From Aridibacter sp965216195 (lineage in GTDB: Bacteria; Acidobacteriota; Blastocatellia; Pyrinomonadales; Pyrinomonadaceae), in contig OZ244151.1 in NCBI GenBank assembly GCA_965216195.1, positions 682,001 to 746,000 of the forward strand: a stretch of DNA of 64,000 bases. Reading direction: 5' to 3'. The position numbers and the translations under genes are program-made. The notes under the pieces were generated by a model that had not been told where the DNA came from, did not search any database, and saw only the letters and a program-made list of their open reading frames with translations. Positions 17,626 through 26,035 of the stretch are shown here, piece after piece; the first letter of the stretch is position 1, and each line of letters opens with the position of its first letter.

Positions 17626-18087
17626 CTATGCCTTTCTCTTATCACGAAAAAATTCCTGTATAAGCGCTTTGCATTGTTCTGCGAGCACTCCCGAACGAAT
17701 TTCTATTTTATGATTCAGAGAAGAATTATCGCACAACTCGAAACGGGTTCTCACCGCGCCAAATCTTTCGTCGTCAGCACCGTAAACCAAACGCTTTACC
17801 CTCGCGTTTACAAGTGCTCCGGCACACATAACACAAGGCTCAATGGTCGTATAAACGGTACAGTCAGTCAAACGATAATTACCAATATTTTTTGCCGCTT
17901 TGCGAAGCACTAAAATCTCGGCGTGAGCAGTGGGATCGGAGTTTGTGATAGTGAGATTGCCTGCAGCTGCCAAGATCGTTTCGTCGCTGCCGACTATACA
18001 GGCTCCAATCGGCACCTCGCCCATTTTTTGCGCTTTGATTGCTTGCTCGATCGCAATCTTTATGAAGTATTCATCGTTATACGGCAT
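17626..18087 (-). CDS. tadA: tRNA-specific adenosine-34 deaminase
   Basis: Deaminates A34 to inosine in tRNA-Arg(ACG). 153 residues. The zinc and proton-shuttle motif TAHAEILVL (HAE) and the second zinc motif PCVMCAGAL are intact, with GADDERFGAV following as in TadA. The N-terminus EYFIKIAIEQAIKAQKMGEVPIG is typical. It lies just upstream of the tRNA-Ser(CGA) gene on the same strand. Confidence 0.95.
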   Translation of the reverse strand: MPYNDEYFIKIAIEQAIKAQKMGEVPIGACIVGSDETILAAAGNLTITNSDPTAHAEILVLRKAAKNIGNYRLTDCTVYTTIEPCVMCAGALVNARVKRLVYGADDERFGAVRTRFELCDNSSLNHKIEIRSGVLAEQCKALIQEFFRDKRKA

Positions 18088-18198
18088 GGCGAAATAGTAT
18101 TAACGTTGTGAAAAAAAAACAAAAACGATTTGGACGATTTTGAATACGAGAGGAATGTTTGCTAATTTTCAAACAGATAATATTTAGGAGAATTTAGT

Positions 18199-18486
18199 AT
18201 GTCTGAACAATTAGAGGAGAGAGGAAAAGCCCTCGAGAATCAGTATTTTCGGGAAAAAGAAAAAGAACTAATCGCGAAAATGAAGGCGAAGCTAGCCGAA
18301 TCCGAAACAAAGGAACTTGAGCTGCAGTGTCCTAAGTGCGATGGTGCGCTCCTCGAAACTGAATACGAAAGCATCACGATTGATGTCTGCAACAAATGTT
18401 CAGGAATGTGGCTTGACGCGGGCGAACTCGCTCAGGTTGTTGATAAAAATGAAGATAGCGGTTGGCTGAGCCGCGTTTTCGGATAG
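18199..18486 (+). CDS. Zinc-ribbon (TFIIB-type) small protein
   Basis: 95 residues. A charged helical N-terminus (about 1-45) precedes a zinc ribbon with CPKCDGALLE and CNKCSGMWLDAGEL, the zf-TFIIB signature found in many small bacterial proteins. The start is supported by TAGGAGAA 9 bases upstream. Likely a nucleic-acid or protein adaptor; the specific role is unknown. Confidence 0.85.
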   Translation: MSEQLEERGKALENQYFREKEKELIAKMKAKLAESETKELELQCPKCDGALLETEYESITIDVCNKCSGMWLDAGELAQVVDKNEDSGWLSRVFG

Positions 18487-18539
18487 TTTTGCTTGAGCAA
18501 AATTGGTTGCGCCATCCGTCTAAAGCGCGGGTGAAATTT

Positions 18540-18995
18540 ATGTATAAGAAAATAGCTTGTTTAATTTTGCTGATACTCCTCGTGTTTAGTGCGGGAGTGT
18601 TTGCTCAAAAGAAGACGGTCGTAAAAAGCAACTACGCAAAACGAAAACTTATCGGCCGCCATATGCTGTCGCTTCAGTGGATTAGCTGGAAACAGTTTGG
18701 TCGCGCCTATGTCAAACAACGAAAAGGCGTGCTTTATTTAAGCGGAAAACAGCAGCTCAAAGGCAGCAAGGATTACCTAAGAATTAACGGTGTGATTACT
18801 GAAGTAAATCGTTACAATTTTAAGTTTAACGGGAAAATCACGATCCGAGTTAGCCACAATAATGGCGGCGAGCCATGTGTTCGCGAAGGCGATATGACCT
18901 TTGCGATTAGGAAAAAGCGGAAATATTGGCGCCTTCAAGAGATGCGGAATCCGTGTGAAGAGATCGTGGATTACGTCGACATTTATTTTAGATGA
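18540..18995 (+). CDS. Small secreted protein of unknown function
   Basis: 151 residues from the ATG at 18540. The frame can be read from 18462, but those codons overlap the previous gene and would bury the signal peptide. From 18540 the product begins MYKKIACLILLILLVFSAG and is cut near VFAQ. The mature part is basic and beta-rich, with two cysteines (EPCVREG and RNPCEEI) that could form a disulfide. No known domain recognised. A REP-like element follows immediately. Confidence 0.75.
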   Translation: MYKKIACLILLILLVFSAGVFAQKKTVVKSNYAKRKLIGRHMLSLQWISWKQFGRAYVKQRKGVLYLSGKQQLKGSKDYLRINGVITEVNRYNFKFNGKITIRVSHNNGGEPCVREGDMTFAIRKKRKYWRLQEMRNPCEEIVDYVDIYFR

Positions 18996-19001
18996 TAAAG
19001 A

Positions 19002-19048
19002 GGAACGCGGACACTCTTGTCCGCATCTTGCAGGCAAGCTGCTTGCAG
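19002..19048 (+). repeat. REP-like double hairpin
   Basis: First palindrome GCGGACA-CTCT-TGTCCGC preceded by GGAAC (19002-19024), then a second hairpin GCAAG-CTG-CTTGC. The first palindrome recurs exactly at 53091-53113 and, inverted with one change, at 53159-53181. It lies between two co-directional genes. Confidence 0.8.
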
Positions 19049-19060
19049 TACATTTTTTAA

Positions 19061-19822
19061 ATGCTCAATTTTGCGATTGAAACGGCACGCGAAGCGGGAA
19101 ATATTCTGCTCGAAAAGTACGGGAAAAAGATAGACGTTTCAAAAAAGGGCGACATAAACCTTGTAACCGAAGCCGATCTTGCGTCTGAGAAACACATAAT
19201 CGAGCGTATAAAAATTCAACATCCCACACATTCAATCCTTGCCGAGGAATCCGGTGAAGCCGTTACAATTGGAGATTCAAAATGGAAATGGATTATCGAT
19301 CCGCTTGATGGCACTACAAATTTCGCACACAGCTACCCGTGTTTTTGCGTTACTCTAGCGATTGAATATCAAGGTGAAATTGTAATCGGTGTAACTCATG
19401 ACCCGACGCGAAATGAGACTTTTTCCGCTGAGCGGGGAAACGGTGCAAGCTTAAACAACAAAAACATAGAGGTTTCAGAGACCCCGATACTTGCTGACGC
19501 ACTTCTCGTTACCGGGTTTCCCTATGACCTATCAAATCAGGAGCGTCTGGCAAAACACTTCACCGATATGCTTTTGAATTCGCGTGCGGTTCGTCGCGAT
19601 GGTTCTGCTGCCATCGATCTTGCGTACGTTGCCTGCGGGCGTTTTGATGGTTTTTGGGAGGAAGGATTAAACCCATGGGATATCGCCGCCGGAGTTTTGT
19701 TTGTTGAGGAGGCGGGCGGGAAAGTGTCGTATTATGACGGCTCGAAACTGAGTATTTATGAACCGCCGATTTGTGCGAGCAACGGCAAAGTTCACGACGA
19801 GATGTTAAGAATCCTCGGTTAA
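19061..19822 (+). CDS. suhB: Inositol-1-monophosphatase family phosphatase
   Basis: 253 residues. The metal-dependent phosphatase motifs are intact: EESGE (metal Glu), WIIDPLDGTTNF, and the late GLNPWDIAAG. Hydrolyses myo-inositol monophosphate; the SuhB group also acts in ribosomal antitermination. Neighbours give no pathway context, so the substrate is by family only. Confidence 0.92.
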   Translation: MLNFAIETAREAGNILLEKYGKKIDVSKKGDINLVTEADLASEKHIIERIKIQHPTHSILAEESGEAVTIGDSKWKWIIDPLDGTTNFAHSYPCFCVTLAIEYQGEIVIGVTHDPTRNETFSAERGNGASLNNKNIEVSETPILADALLVTGFPYDLSNQERLAKHFTDMLLNSRAVRRDGSAAIDLAYVACGRFDGFWEEGLNPWDIAAGVLFVEEAGGKVSYYDGSKLSIYEPPICASNGKVHDEMLRILG

Positions 19823-19879
19823 CCACTTTTTCAATTTGCTAAAATTCAAACTACACATCTAAAATCAAACGATCGATTT

Positions 19880-20755
19880 ATGGCTTGGTTTCGCAGAAAA
19901 AAACCAAAGATAGAAGGCAAACCCCAGGAAGCGGAGCAAACCGTCAAAACCGAAGGGATTTTTGAGAAGTGTCCTGAATGTGAGGAGGCACTTTATCGAC
20001 GCGAACTTCGGGAGTCGTTTGAGGTTTGCATCCACTGCGATCATCACTTTCGTCTCGGTGCGCGGAAACGCCTGGAAATTTTGTTTGACGACGGGAAATA
20101 CGAAAAGCTCGATGAAGAAGTTACGTCAGCCGATCCTCTAAAATTTGTAGATTCAAAGCCTTACAAAGATCGAATCAAGGTCGCACAGAAAAAATCCGGT
20201 TTGCCTGAAGCTCTAATTTCGGGAAAAGGGACGGTTGGCGGACACAAGGTTTACGCGGGCGCGATGGATATGTCGTTTATCGGCGGCTCGATGGGTTCGG
20301 CTGTCGGCGAAAAAATCACACGTCTTATCGAACGTGCGTTAAAAACGAATGGCGCCGTTATCATTTTCTCAGCCTCGGGGGGTGCGCGTATGCAGGAAGG
20401 CACCCTTTCTTTGATGCAGATGGCAAAAATCTCAGCTGCACTTGCAAAGCTGCATGATGCCGGGTTGCCGTTTATCTCCGTTTTAACCGATCCGACAACG
20501 GGCGGGGTTACAGCGAGTTTTGCGATGCTTGGAGACGTAAATATCGCTGAGCCTAACGCGCTTATCGGCTTTGCGGGACCACGCGTGATCGAGCAAACTA
20601 TCAGACAAAAGCTTCCCGAAGGTTTTCAGCGATCGGAGTTTTTGCTGGAGCACGGAATGGTGGACATGGTCGTTGACCGACGCGAATTGCGCGAGAGGAT
20701 AATCCGTTTACTGGGATTTATGATGAACGAAGACTCATGGGGAACTGAACAATGA
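19880..20755 (+). CDS. accD: Acetyl-CoA carboxylase carboxyltransferase subunit beta
   Basis: First step of fatty-acid synthesis, cytosolic. 291 residues. N-terminal zinc ribbon (CPECEEAL and CIHCDHH, about residues 34-56), then the crotonase-like core with SASGGARMQEG and LTDPTTGGVTASFAMLGD. It starts an operon with the DinB and folC genes (ATGA overlap, then direct abutment). accD-folC linkage is common in bacteria. accC is about 42 kb away at 62315; accA is not in the window. Confidence 0.97.
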   Translation: MAWFRRKKPKIEGKPQEAEQTVKTEGIFEKCPECEEALYRRELRESFEVCIHCDHHFRLGARKRLEILFDDGKYEKLDEEVTSADPLKFVDSKPYKDRIKVAQKKSGLPEALISGKGTVGGHKVYAGAMDMSFIGGSMGSAVGEKITRLIERALKTNGAVIIFSASGGARMQEGTLSLMQMAKISAALAKLHDAGLPFISVLTDPTTGGVTASFAMLGDVNIAEPNALIGFAGPRVIEQTIRQKLPEGFQRSEFLLEHGMVDMVVDRRELRERIIRLLGFMMNEDSWGTEQ

Positions 20756-21195
20756 AGGAATCTTTAACACAGCTTTTTGAAAAGGATCTGTGGCGTGTGA
20801 TTGAAGAGATTGAAAGCTACGAAAGCGAAGCCCATATTTGGAAAGTCGAAGGCGAGATCGCTAATTCAGCCGGAAATTTAACACTGCATGTGATTGGAAA
20901 TATCAAGCATTTTTTTGGTGCAAACCTCGGAAACACAGGCTACATTCGCGATCGTGACCGTGAATTTGCGGACAAGAATGTTCCTCGTGTAGAGCTCGTT
21001 AAAGGACTCAAAGAAACGATCGAAGTGTTGAAGGACGCGCTAAATGGTTTGTCCGATGAAGATTTTCAAAAAGAATATTCCGAAGAAATTTTTGGAGGTG
21101 GACACACTACCGACGAGATCACGACCTACATGCTCATACATCTCAATTACCACCTTGGGCAGATCAACTATCATCGAAGATTGCTCGGCAAATAA
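20752..21195 (+). CDS. DinB/DUF1572-type metal-binding four-helix protein
   Basis: 147 residues, helical. Histidine positions typical of DinB-like folds: HVIGNIKHF in the second helix and HLNYHLGQINYHRR near the C-terminus, likely forming a metal site. Members are often thiol-dependent transferases in low-GC Gram-positives, but the substrate here is unknown. The start codon overlaps the accD stop by 4 bases, indicating translational coupling. Confidence 0.82.
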   Translation: MKESLTQLFEKDLWRVIEEIESYESEAHIWKVEGEIANSAGNLTLHVIGNIKHFFGANLGNTGYIRDRDREFADKNVPRVELVKGLKETIEVLKDALNGLSDEDFQKEYSEEIFGGGHTTDEITTYMLIHLNYHLGQINYHRRLLGK

Positions 21196-22665
21196 GTGAA
21201 TTTCAAAGAATCTCTCGATTATCTTTTTGGTCTTGGTTACGAGCGTTCGGTTAAGAAATTCGGGCTCGAAAACACCTACGCACTATTAAGTGCCCTCGGG
21301 AATCCACAGAAAAATTTCATAAAGGTACAGGTTGCGGGAACAAACGGCAAGGGATCGACTTGCGCGTTTCTCGAATCGGTTTTGGTTGAAGCGGGAATCA
21401 AGGTTGGCGTAAATACATCGCCGCATCTTGTTTCGGTAACGGAAAGAATACGGATCAATGGAGCTGAGATTTCGGAAGAAAAGTTTGCCGAATACGCGAC
21501 CAGGGTTAGAAAAACTGCCGAAAGACTTGTCGAGACGGGGGCGCTAGAAGCAACTCCGACATTTTTCGAACACGTCACATCGATTGCGCAACTAGTTTTT
21601 GCCGATGAACAAATCGAGGTGGCGATTCTCGAAACCGGGCTCGGCGGGCGTTTTGACGCAACTACGGCAACCGAAGCAGAAATCGTCGCGATAACGCCTA
21701 TCGCTCTTGATCATACGAAAACTCTCGGCGATACGATCGAAAAGATAGCCGCCGAAAAAGCCGCAATAATTCGCGAAGGTGTGCAGGCAGTGATTGCCGA
21801 GCAGAAAGAGGCTGCAATACGCGTGATTCTGGCGAAATGCGAAGCTGAAAAAGTGAGTCCATTGTTCGCGGAGGAAGTCAGATGCCTACGAAAAACACGA
21901 ATGGTGCGAAAAAAGAGCACAAACAGAGATACGATAGCGGTTGAGAACGTTGGTCGAAACAGAGAAGGGGATATCTGTACGGGAAGCGGTGGTGACCCGG
22001 TTGGGGGCGAAACAAGCGGAAACACGACCGCAAGGGAGTGTGCAAAAGACGGAAAAGCTCTGACCTCGTTTTACGTTCATAAGGCAAGTTATGAGAATGT
22101 TTGCCTAAACCTTCCCGGAAAACATCAAATTGAAAACGCAACCGTGGCAATTCTTCTTGCGGAAGCTCTTGCTGAAAAAGGCTTTAGGATAGGCGCAAAA
22201 GAAATAAAATCAGGTTTGGAAAAAGCCGTACATAAAGGGCGGTTAGAGTTTTCGGACGGAATTCTATACGACGGCGCACACAATCTCGCCGGGGCGAAAG
22301 CCTTAAGACAATATCTGAACGAAGAAGTCGATCAGCCGATTACGATGATTTTTGGTTCGATGCGCGGCAAAAACCTCGAGAAGGTTGCGGGAGTGTTGTT
22401 CCCGCTTTCCGAAAATCTGATTCTTACTACTCCTGAGAATCCGCGTGCGATGGAGGCTTCAGACATCGTAGAATTTGCGTTGAAAAATGTGGACGAGAAC
22501 AGCTGTTTTGTGATCGACGCGCCGTCAAAAGCACTGGAAAAAGCTCGCCAAATTGTTGGGGATAATGGCTTGATTCTTGTCACGGGCTCGCTTTATTTAA
22601 TTGGTGAAATCAAGGCGAATTTAAGAGGTCGAAGGGTGGAACGGCGCAAAAAGAAGATAAAGTGA
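21196..22665 (+). CDS. folC: Folylpolyglutamate/dihydrofolate synthase with unusual insertion
   Basis: Adds glutamate to folates. 489 residues, about 50 more than usual. Begins with GTG directly after the previous TAA. P-loop VAGTNGKGSTCAFLE, ILETGLGGRFDATT, omega region TPIALDHTKTLG, LPGKHQIENA, and YDGAHNLAGAKALR are intact. Between about residues 229 and 285 (roughly 21880-22050), where the family has a short strand, there is a basic, Gly/Thr/Arg-rich segment of no recognisable family similarity. It looks like an in-frame insertion and is probably a surface loop. The C-terminus RGRRVERRKKKIK is basic. Confidence 0.92.
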   Translation: MNFKESLDYLFGLGYERSVKKFGLENTYALLSALGNPQKNFIKVQVAGTNGKGSTCAFLESVLVEAGIKVGVNTSPHLVSVTERIRINGAEISEEKFAEYATRVRKTAERLVETGALEATPTFFEHVTSIAQLVFADEQIEVAILETGLGGRFDATTATEAEIVAITPIALDHTKTLGDTIEKIAAEKAAIIREGVQAVIAEQKEAAIRVILAKCEAEKVSPLFAEEVRCLRKTRMVRKKSTNRDTIAVENVGRNREGDICTGSGGDPVGGETSGNTTARECAKDGKALTSFYVHKASYENVCLNLPGKHQIENATVAILLAEALAEKGFRIGAKEIKSGLEKAVHKGRLEFSDGILYDGAHNLAGAKALRQYLNEEVDQPITMIFGSMRGKNLEKVAGVLFPLSENLILTTPENPRAMEASDIVEFALKNVDENSCFVIDAPSKALEKARQIVGDNGLILVTGSLYLIGEIKANLRGRRVERRKKKIK

Positions 22666-22678
22666 GGAATCACGTGAA

Positions 22679-23482
22679 TTAGTTTTGTTTCACGGGTTTG
22701 CAGGGTTTTGTCTTTTCAGATTTACCGTTCGTTTTCGAGCCATTTATCCTATACAAAACCTTAAGAAGGTCACTCGGAGCTGCGCGTTTTCTATAATCAA
22801 CTTCGAGGAACGCAAATTCAACGGTTCCGTTTTTATTCACAACATAAGTAGCCGGAATTGGAAGTTCGGATTTTTTCATCTTGTTGTATTCTGCCAAATC
22901 AAATCCGTATTCCTTATAAACGTCATCCGCAACCTTCGGAAGCTCGAAAACGATCCCAAATTTTCTCGAAACGTTAAGATTCGGATCGCTAAGAACCGTA
23001 AAATCCAGCTTGTTTTTCTGGGCGACAGCTAAAGCTCTGTCCGGCGGCTCAACCGAGATCGCCACAAGCTGGGCGCCCTGCCGCGTAAATTTCGCAAGGT
23101 TTCGTTGGAGACCGCGCAGATATAAATTGCAGAATGGACACCAGGCACCGCGGTAAAACACCAAAATTACGTGTCCTTTTTCTAGTAATCTTTCTGACCG
23201 CATTTTTCTATCAAACGCATCTCCGAGCTCAAACGAAGGCATCATTTCCCCTACATTTAAAGCCGTTTTCAATATTTCCGATTCAATCAGTTCTTTTCTC
23301 GCCCGCGCGTTGGCATCGCGGAGTTTTTCCATTCCCGGGCGACTTTTTGACTTCTCAGCGAGTTCGGCTAGTTCCTTTTCAACCGACTTTTCATTATCTT
23401 CGTCCGTTTCATTTTGAGCGGAAAACTGCATCGTAAACAGAGTTACAATAGCTAAAAAACAGACGGATCGAAAAATTATCAT
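22679..23482 (-). CDS. Secreted AhpC/TSA-type peroxiredoxin-like protein
   Basis: 267 residues with a signal peptide (cleavage near QFSAQ). A charged helical stretch (about 25-70) precedes a thioredoxin fold with VILVFYRGAWCPFCNLYLRGL, in which CPFC occupies the peroxidatic position. This 'RGAWCPFC' type is annotated peroxiredoxin-like in many genomes. Later SVEPPDRALA and LSDPNLNVSRKFGI fit the family. Lys-rich C-terminus. It converges with folC, with only 13 bp between the stops. Confidence 0.85.
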   Translation of the reverse strand: MIIFRSVCFLAIVTLFTMQFSAQNETDEDNEKSVEKELAELAEKSKSRPGMEKLRDANARARKELIESEILKTALNVGEMMPSFELGDAFDRKMRSERLLEKGHVILVFYRGAWCPFCNLYLRGLQRNLAKFTRQGAQLVAISVEPPDRALAVAQKNKLDFTVLSDPNLNVSRKFGIVFELPKVADDVYKEYGFDLAEYNKMKKSELPIPATYVVNKNGTVEFAFLEVDYRKRAAPSDLLKVLYRINGSKTNGKSEKTKPCKPVKQN

Positions 23483-23639
23483 GGCAGCTCCTGAGGAAAA
23501 AATAAGTTTGCGGTTAAACGAAGCGACAGCAAATTAAGTTGCAATTATACCAGGAAAAGTTCGATTGATGGCGCGCTGGATAAAAACTTAAATATGTCTT
23601 ATTGTTCTATCGAGAAATCTAATTGGAATGGAGCCGTCA

Positions 23640-24386
23640 ATGTACAAGTTAGTTTTATTGAGACACGGGCAAAGTGAGTGGAATAAGACTCATCGTTTTA
23701 CCGGTTGGACGGATGTTGACCTAACGGAAAAAGGAATCGAAGAGGCGAGAAAAGCCGGCGAAGTGTTAAAGGCAGAGGGCTTTGAGTTTGATATTGCCTA
23801 CACGTCTGTTTTGACGCGTGCAATTCGAACGCTTTGGTTAACACTCGATGAAATGGATATGATGTGGCTTCCCGTTCGGAAGTCCTGGCGGCTAAATGAG
23901 CGGCACTACGGCGATTTGCAGGGCTTGAATAAGAAAGAAATGGCTGCGAAGGTCGGCGATGAGCAAGTACACATCTGGCGTAGGAGCTACAATGTTCCGC
24001 CTCCAAAACTTGCGGAAGATGACGAAAGAAACGTGCGAAACGATCCTCGTTATGCGAATTTTGACGGCGATGAGTTTCCGCTATCCGAGTGTTTGAAAGA
24101 CACTGTTGATCGTTTTCTGCCCTATTGGAAAGAAGTGATCGAGCCGACGATCAGGGATGGGGAAAGAGTAATTATCTCAGCACACGGAAACTCCCTGCGT
24201 GCACTTGTGAAATATTTAGACGATGTGTCTGATGAAGACATTACGGGACTAAATATCCCAACCGGTATTCCGCTTGTTTATGAGCTGGATGCGGACTTAA
24301 AGCCGATTAAAAATTACTATCTGGGTGATCCGGAAGAGATTAAGAAACTCCAGGAAGCAGTTGCTAATCAAGGCAAGGCGAGTTAA
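23640..24386 (+). CDS. gpmA: 2,3-bisphosphoglycerate-dependent phosphoglycerate mutase
   Basis: Interconverts 3- and 2-phosphoglycerate in glycolysis. 248 residues from ATG 23640, which has GGAG six bases upstream; ATG 23628 would add four residues and is less likely. Catalytic His in LVLLRHGQSEWN, FTGWTDVDLTEKG, RLNERHYGDLQGLNK, and second His in ISAHGNSLRALVKYL. Confidence 0.95.
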   Translation: MYKLVLLRHGQSEWNKTHRFTGWTDVDLTEKGIEEARKAGEVLKAEGFEFDIAYTSVLTRAIRTLWLTLDEMDMMWLPVRKSWRLNERHYGDLQGLNKKEMAAKVGDEQVHIWRRSYNVPPPKLAEDDERNVRNDPRYANFDGDEFPLSECLKDTVDRFLPYWKEVIEPTIRDGERVIISAHGNSLRALVKYLDDVSDEDITGLNIPTGIPLVYELDADLKPIKNYYLGDPEEIKKLQEAVANQGKAS

Positions 24387-24462
24387 CGGATCACCATTTA
24401 GATTCTTTCGCAAACAAGTCGTAATAATCCTATTCGACACCGCCAAAACCGTATTACCTATT

Positions 24463-24999
24463 TTATTCATACAGTTTTTGAAATTTTGCCAATTGGGTTT
24501 CGAACTCGGCCTTGAGCTCCGCATCTTTAATGCCTTCTTCTTCCGAAAAATTGTCGTAAAATTTCGGCAAAGAAAAACTTGATATTACATTTGCCCCGAT
24601 AAAAGGAAAATAGTTTTTGGCGAGATTCAGAACACTTGAAGCACCTCTTCCCCCAGGGGAAGTCGCAAGCAAAAGCATTGGCAGATCGTTCCAGAGTTTT
24701 CTTTCCAGACGGGATGACCAATCCAGGATATTTTTGAATGCGGTCGAATATGAACCGTTGTGCTCCGCAAACGAAATCACTATTCCATCTGAGGCATTTA
24801 CGAGTTCCTTAAACTTCTTCGCGCGCTCGGGGATGCCGTTTTCGCTTTCGCGATCGACGCTAAATATAGACATCTCAAAGTCATTCAAGTCGATTAAATT
24901 GATTTCAACTTCGTTTAACTGAGCCGCAGCGAATTTCGCAAACTGCCTGTTAATTGATTTTTTACTACTGCTTGCACCGATGGTCAATATTTTCTTCAT
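24463..24999 (-). CDS. NADPH-dependent FMN reductase (flavodoxin-like)
   Basis: 178 residues from ATG 24999; an upstream alternative at 25038 would add 13 residues before the conserved start MKKILTIGASSSKKSINRQ. FMN phosphate loop GASSSKKS, the strand DGIVISFAEHNGSYSTAFKNILDW, and ATSPGGRGASSVLN match the family (SsuE/azoreductase-like). Soluble quinone or flavin reductase; the exact acceptor is unknown. Confidence 0.87.
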   Translation of the reverse strand: MKKILTIGASSSKKSINRQFAKFAAAQLNEVEINLIDLNDFEMSIFSVDRESENGIPERAKKFKELVNASDGIVISFAEHNGSYSTAFKNILDWSSRLERKLWNDLPMLLLATSPGGRGASSVLNLAKNYFPFIGANVISSFSLPKFYDNFSEEEGIKDAELKAEFETQLAKFQKLYE

Positions 25000-25129
25000 G
25001 GATTTAAGATTCTTGGACGCAATGACCGAATTTGTCAAACCTCGGCATTCTGGTCGATTTCAGGCAGTTCGTTTATACTATCTTGCATCATAAAAAAGTC
25101 AGTCCCCCGCAAACGATAGGAGAGAAACG

Positions 25130-25921
25130 ATGAAAAAATCTGTTTGGCTGAAAGGCGCGTGTACAGCATTGCTGTTTGGTCTGTTTTTCGCAATGAGTAC
25201 GGATGTGTCCGCGCAATGGTGGAAGATTGGTAAGAAGAAAAAGAAAACCGACCAAACGTCGACAACGAACACAAACACTTCATCCAGAAATCGAGACACT
25301 CGTGGGATTTCGAACAACACGATTTCGCTCGGGCTGAAGGAGGCGCTTTCGAAGGGCGTACGTTATGCGGTCGATAATCTTGGCAGGGAAGACGGCTTTT
25401 ACAAGAATCTCGACGTTAAGATTCCACTTCCGAAGTCGCTTAAATCGGTGGCTCGTGTGGCGCGTTTTGCAGGTTATGGTGAACGCGTGGACGCGTTTGA
25501 GCTTGCGATGAACCGTGCTGCGGAAAAGGCTGTTCCGGTAGCGATCGACGTGTTTATCGACGCAATCAAACAACTTACCTTTAGAGACGTAAAAGACATA
25601 CTCTTTAGTGGAGAAGACGACGCGGCGACTCAATTTTTCCGTCGCACAACTGAGGAAAAATTACGCGGAAAGTTTCGACCAATCGTTGAGAAGTTTACAG
25701 CTGAAACCGGTGTAACACAGAGCTACAAGGCGATGGTTGATAAAGCCGGGTTTATGGCGGCTTTCATCGGAAAAGATGCCCGCGATCTCGACGGCTACGT
25801 TACGCAAAAGGCGCTCGACGGAACCTTTTGGATGATTGCTGAAGAAGAAAAGAAAATTCGAAAAGACCCGATTGGTCGCACAACGAAGATCTTAAGGGAC
25901 GTTTTCGGAATCCTTACCTAA
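25130..25921 (+). CDS. DUF4197 family exported protein
   Basis: 263 residues with a signal peptide (LKGACTALLFGLFFAM, cleavage near SAQ). A Lys/Thr/Asn-rich linker precedes the all-helical DUF4197 region: GLKEALSKGVRYAVDNLGR, NLDVKIPLPKSLKSV, FELAMNRAAEKAVPVAIDVFIDAIKQLTFRD. Residues near the end (LDGTFWMIAEEEKKIRKDP) match the family's conserved C-terminus. Function unknown. A strong terminator follows. Confidence 0.85.
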   Translation: MKKSVWLKGACTALLFGLFFAMSTDVSAQWWKIGKKKKKTDQTSTTNTNTSSRNRDTRGISNNTISLGLKEALSKGVRYAVDNLGREDGFYKNLDVKIPLPKSLKSVARVARFAGYGERVDAFELAMNRAAEKAVPVAIDVFIDAIKQLTFRDVKDILFSGEDDAATQFFRRTTEEKLRGKFRPIVEKFTAETGVTQSYKAMVDKAGFMAAFIGKDARDLDGYVTQKALDGTFWMIAEEEKKIRKDPIGRTTKILRDVFGILT

Positions 25922-25944
25922 ACTTGCGAAAAATCTACTGGTGA

Positions 25945-25968
25945 GGCGGTTTAACGACCGCCTTTTTT
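25945..25968 (+). terminator. Rho-independent terminator after the DUF4197 gene
   Basis: Perfect 6-bp stem GGCGGT / ACCGCC, 6-nt loop TTAACG, followed by six T. Confidence 0.92.
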
Positions 25969-26035
25969 GCGTTTGCGGCAAGCGTACTGATAAAATATGG
26001 GATTACTTAGTTGCCCTGAATCGTCGCTGTGTAAT

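Noticed and set aside
18462..18539. N-terminal extension of the secreted protein at 18540
   Set aside because: It overlaps the zinc-ribbon gene and would hide a clear signal peptide that starts at ATG 18540.
21878..22150. Separate gene on the minus strand inside folC
   Set aside because: 90 codons of Arg/Leu/His/Phe-rich text without start context; more likely the complement of an inserted sequence.
22673..22694. Terminator between folC and the peroxiredoxin-like gene
   Set aside because: A 6-bp stem CGTGAA/TTCACG exists, but it lies partly in coding sequence and has no T-run on either strand.
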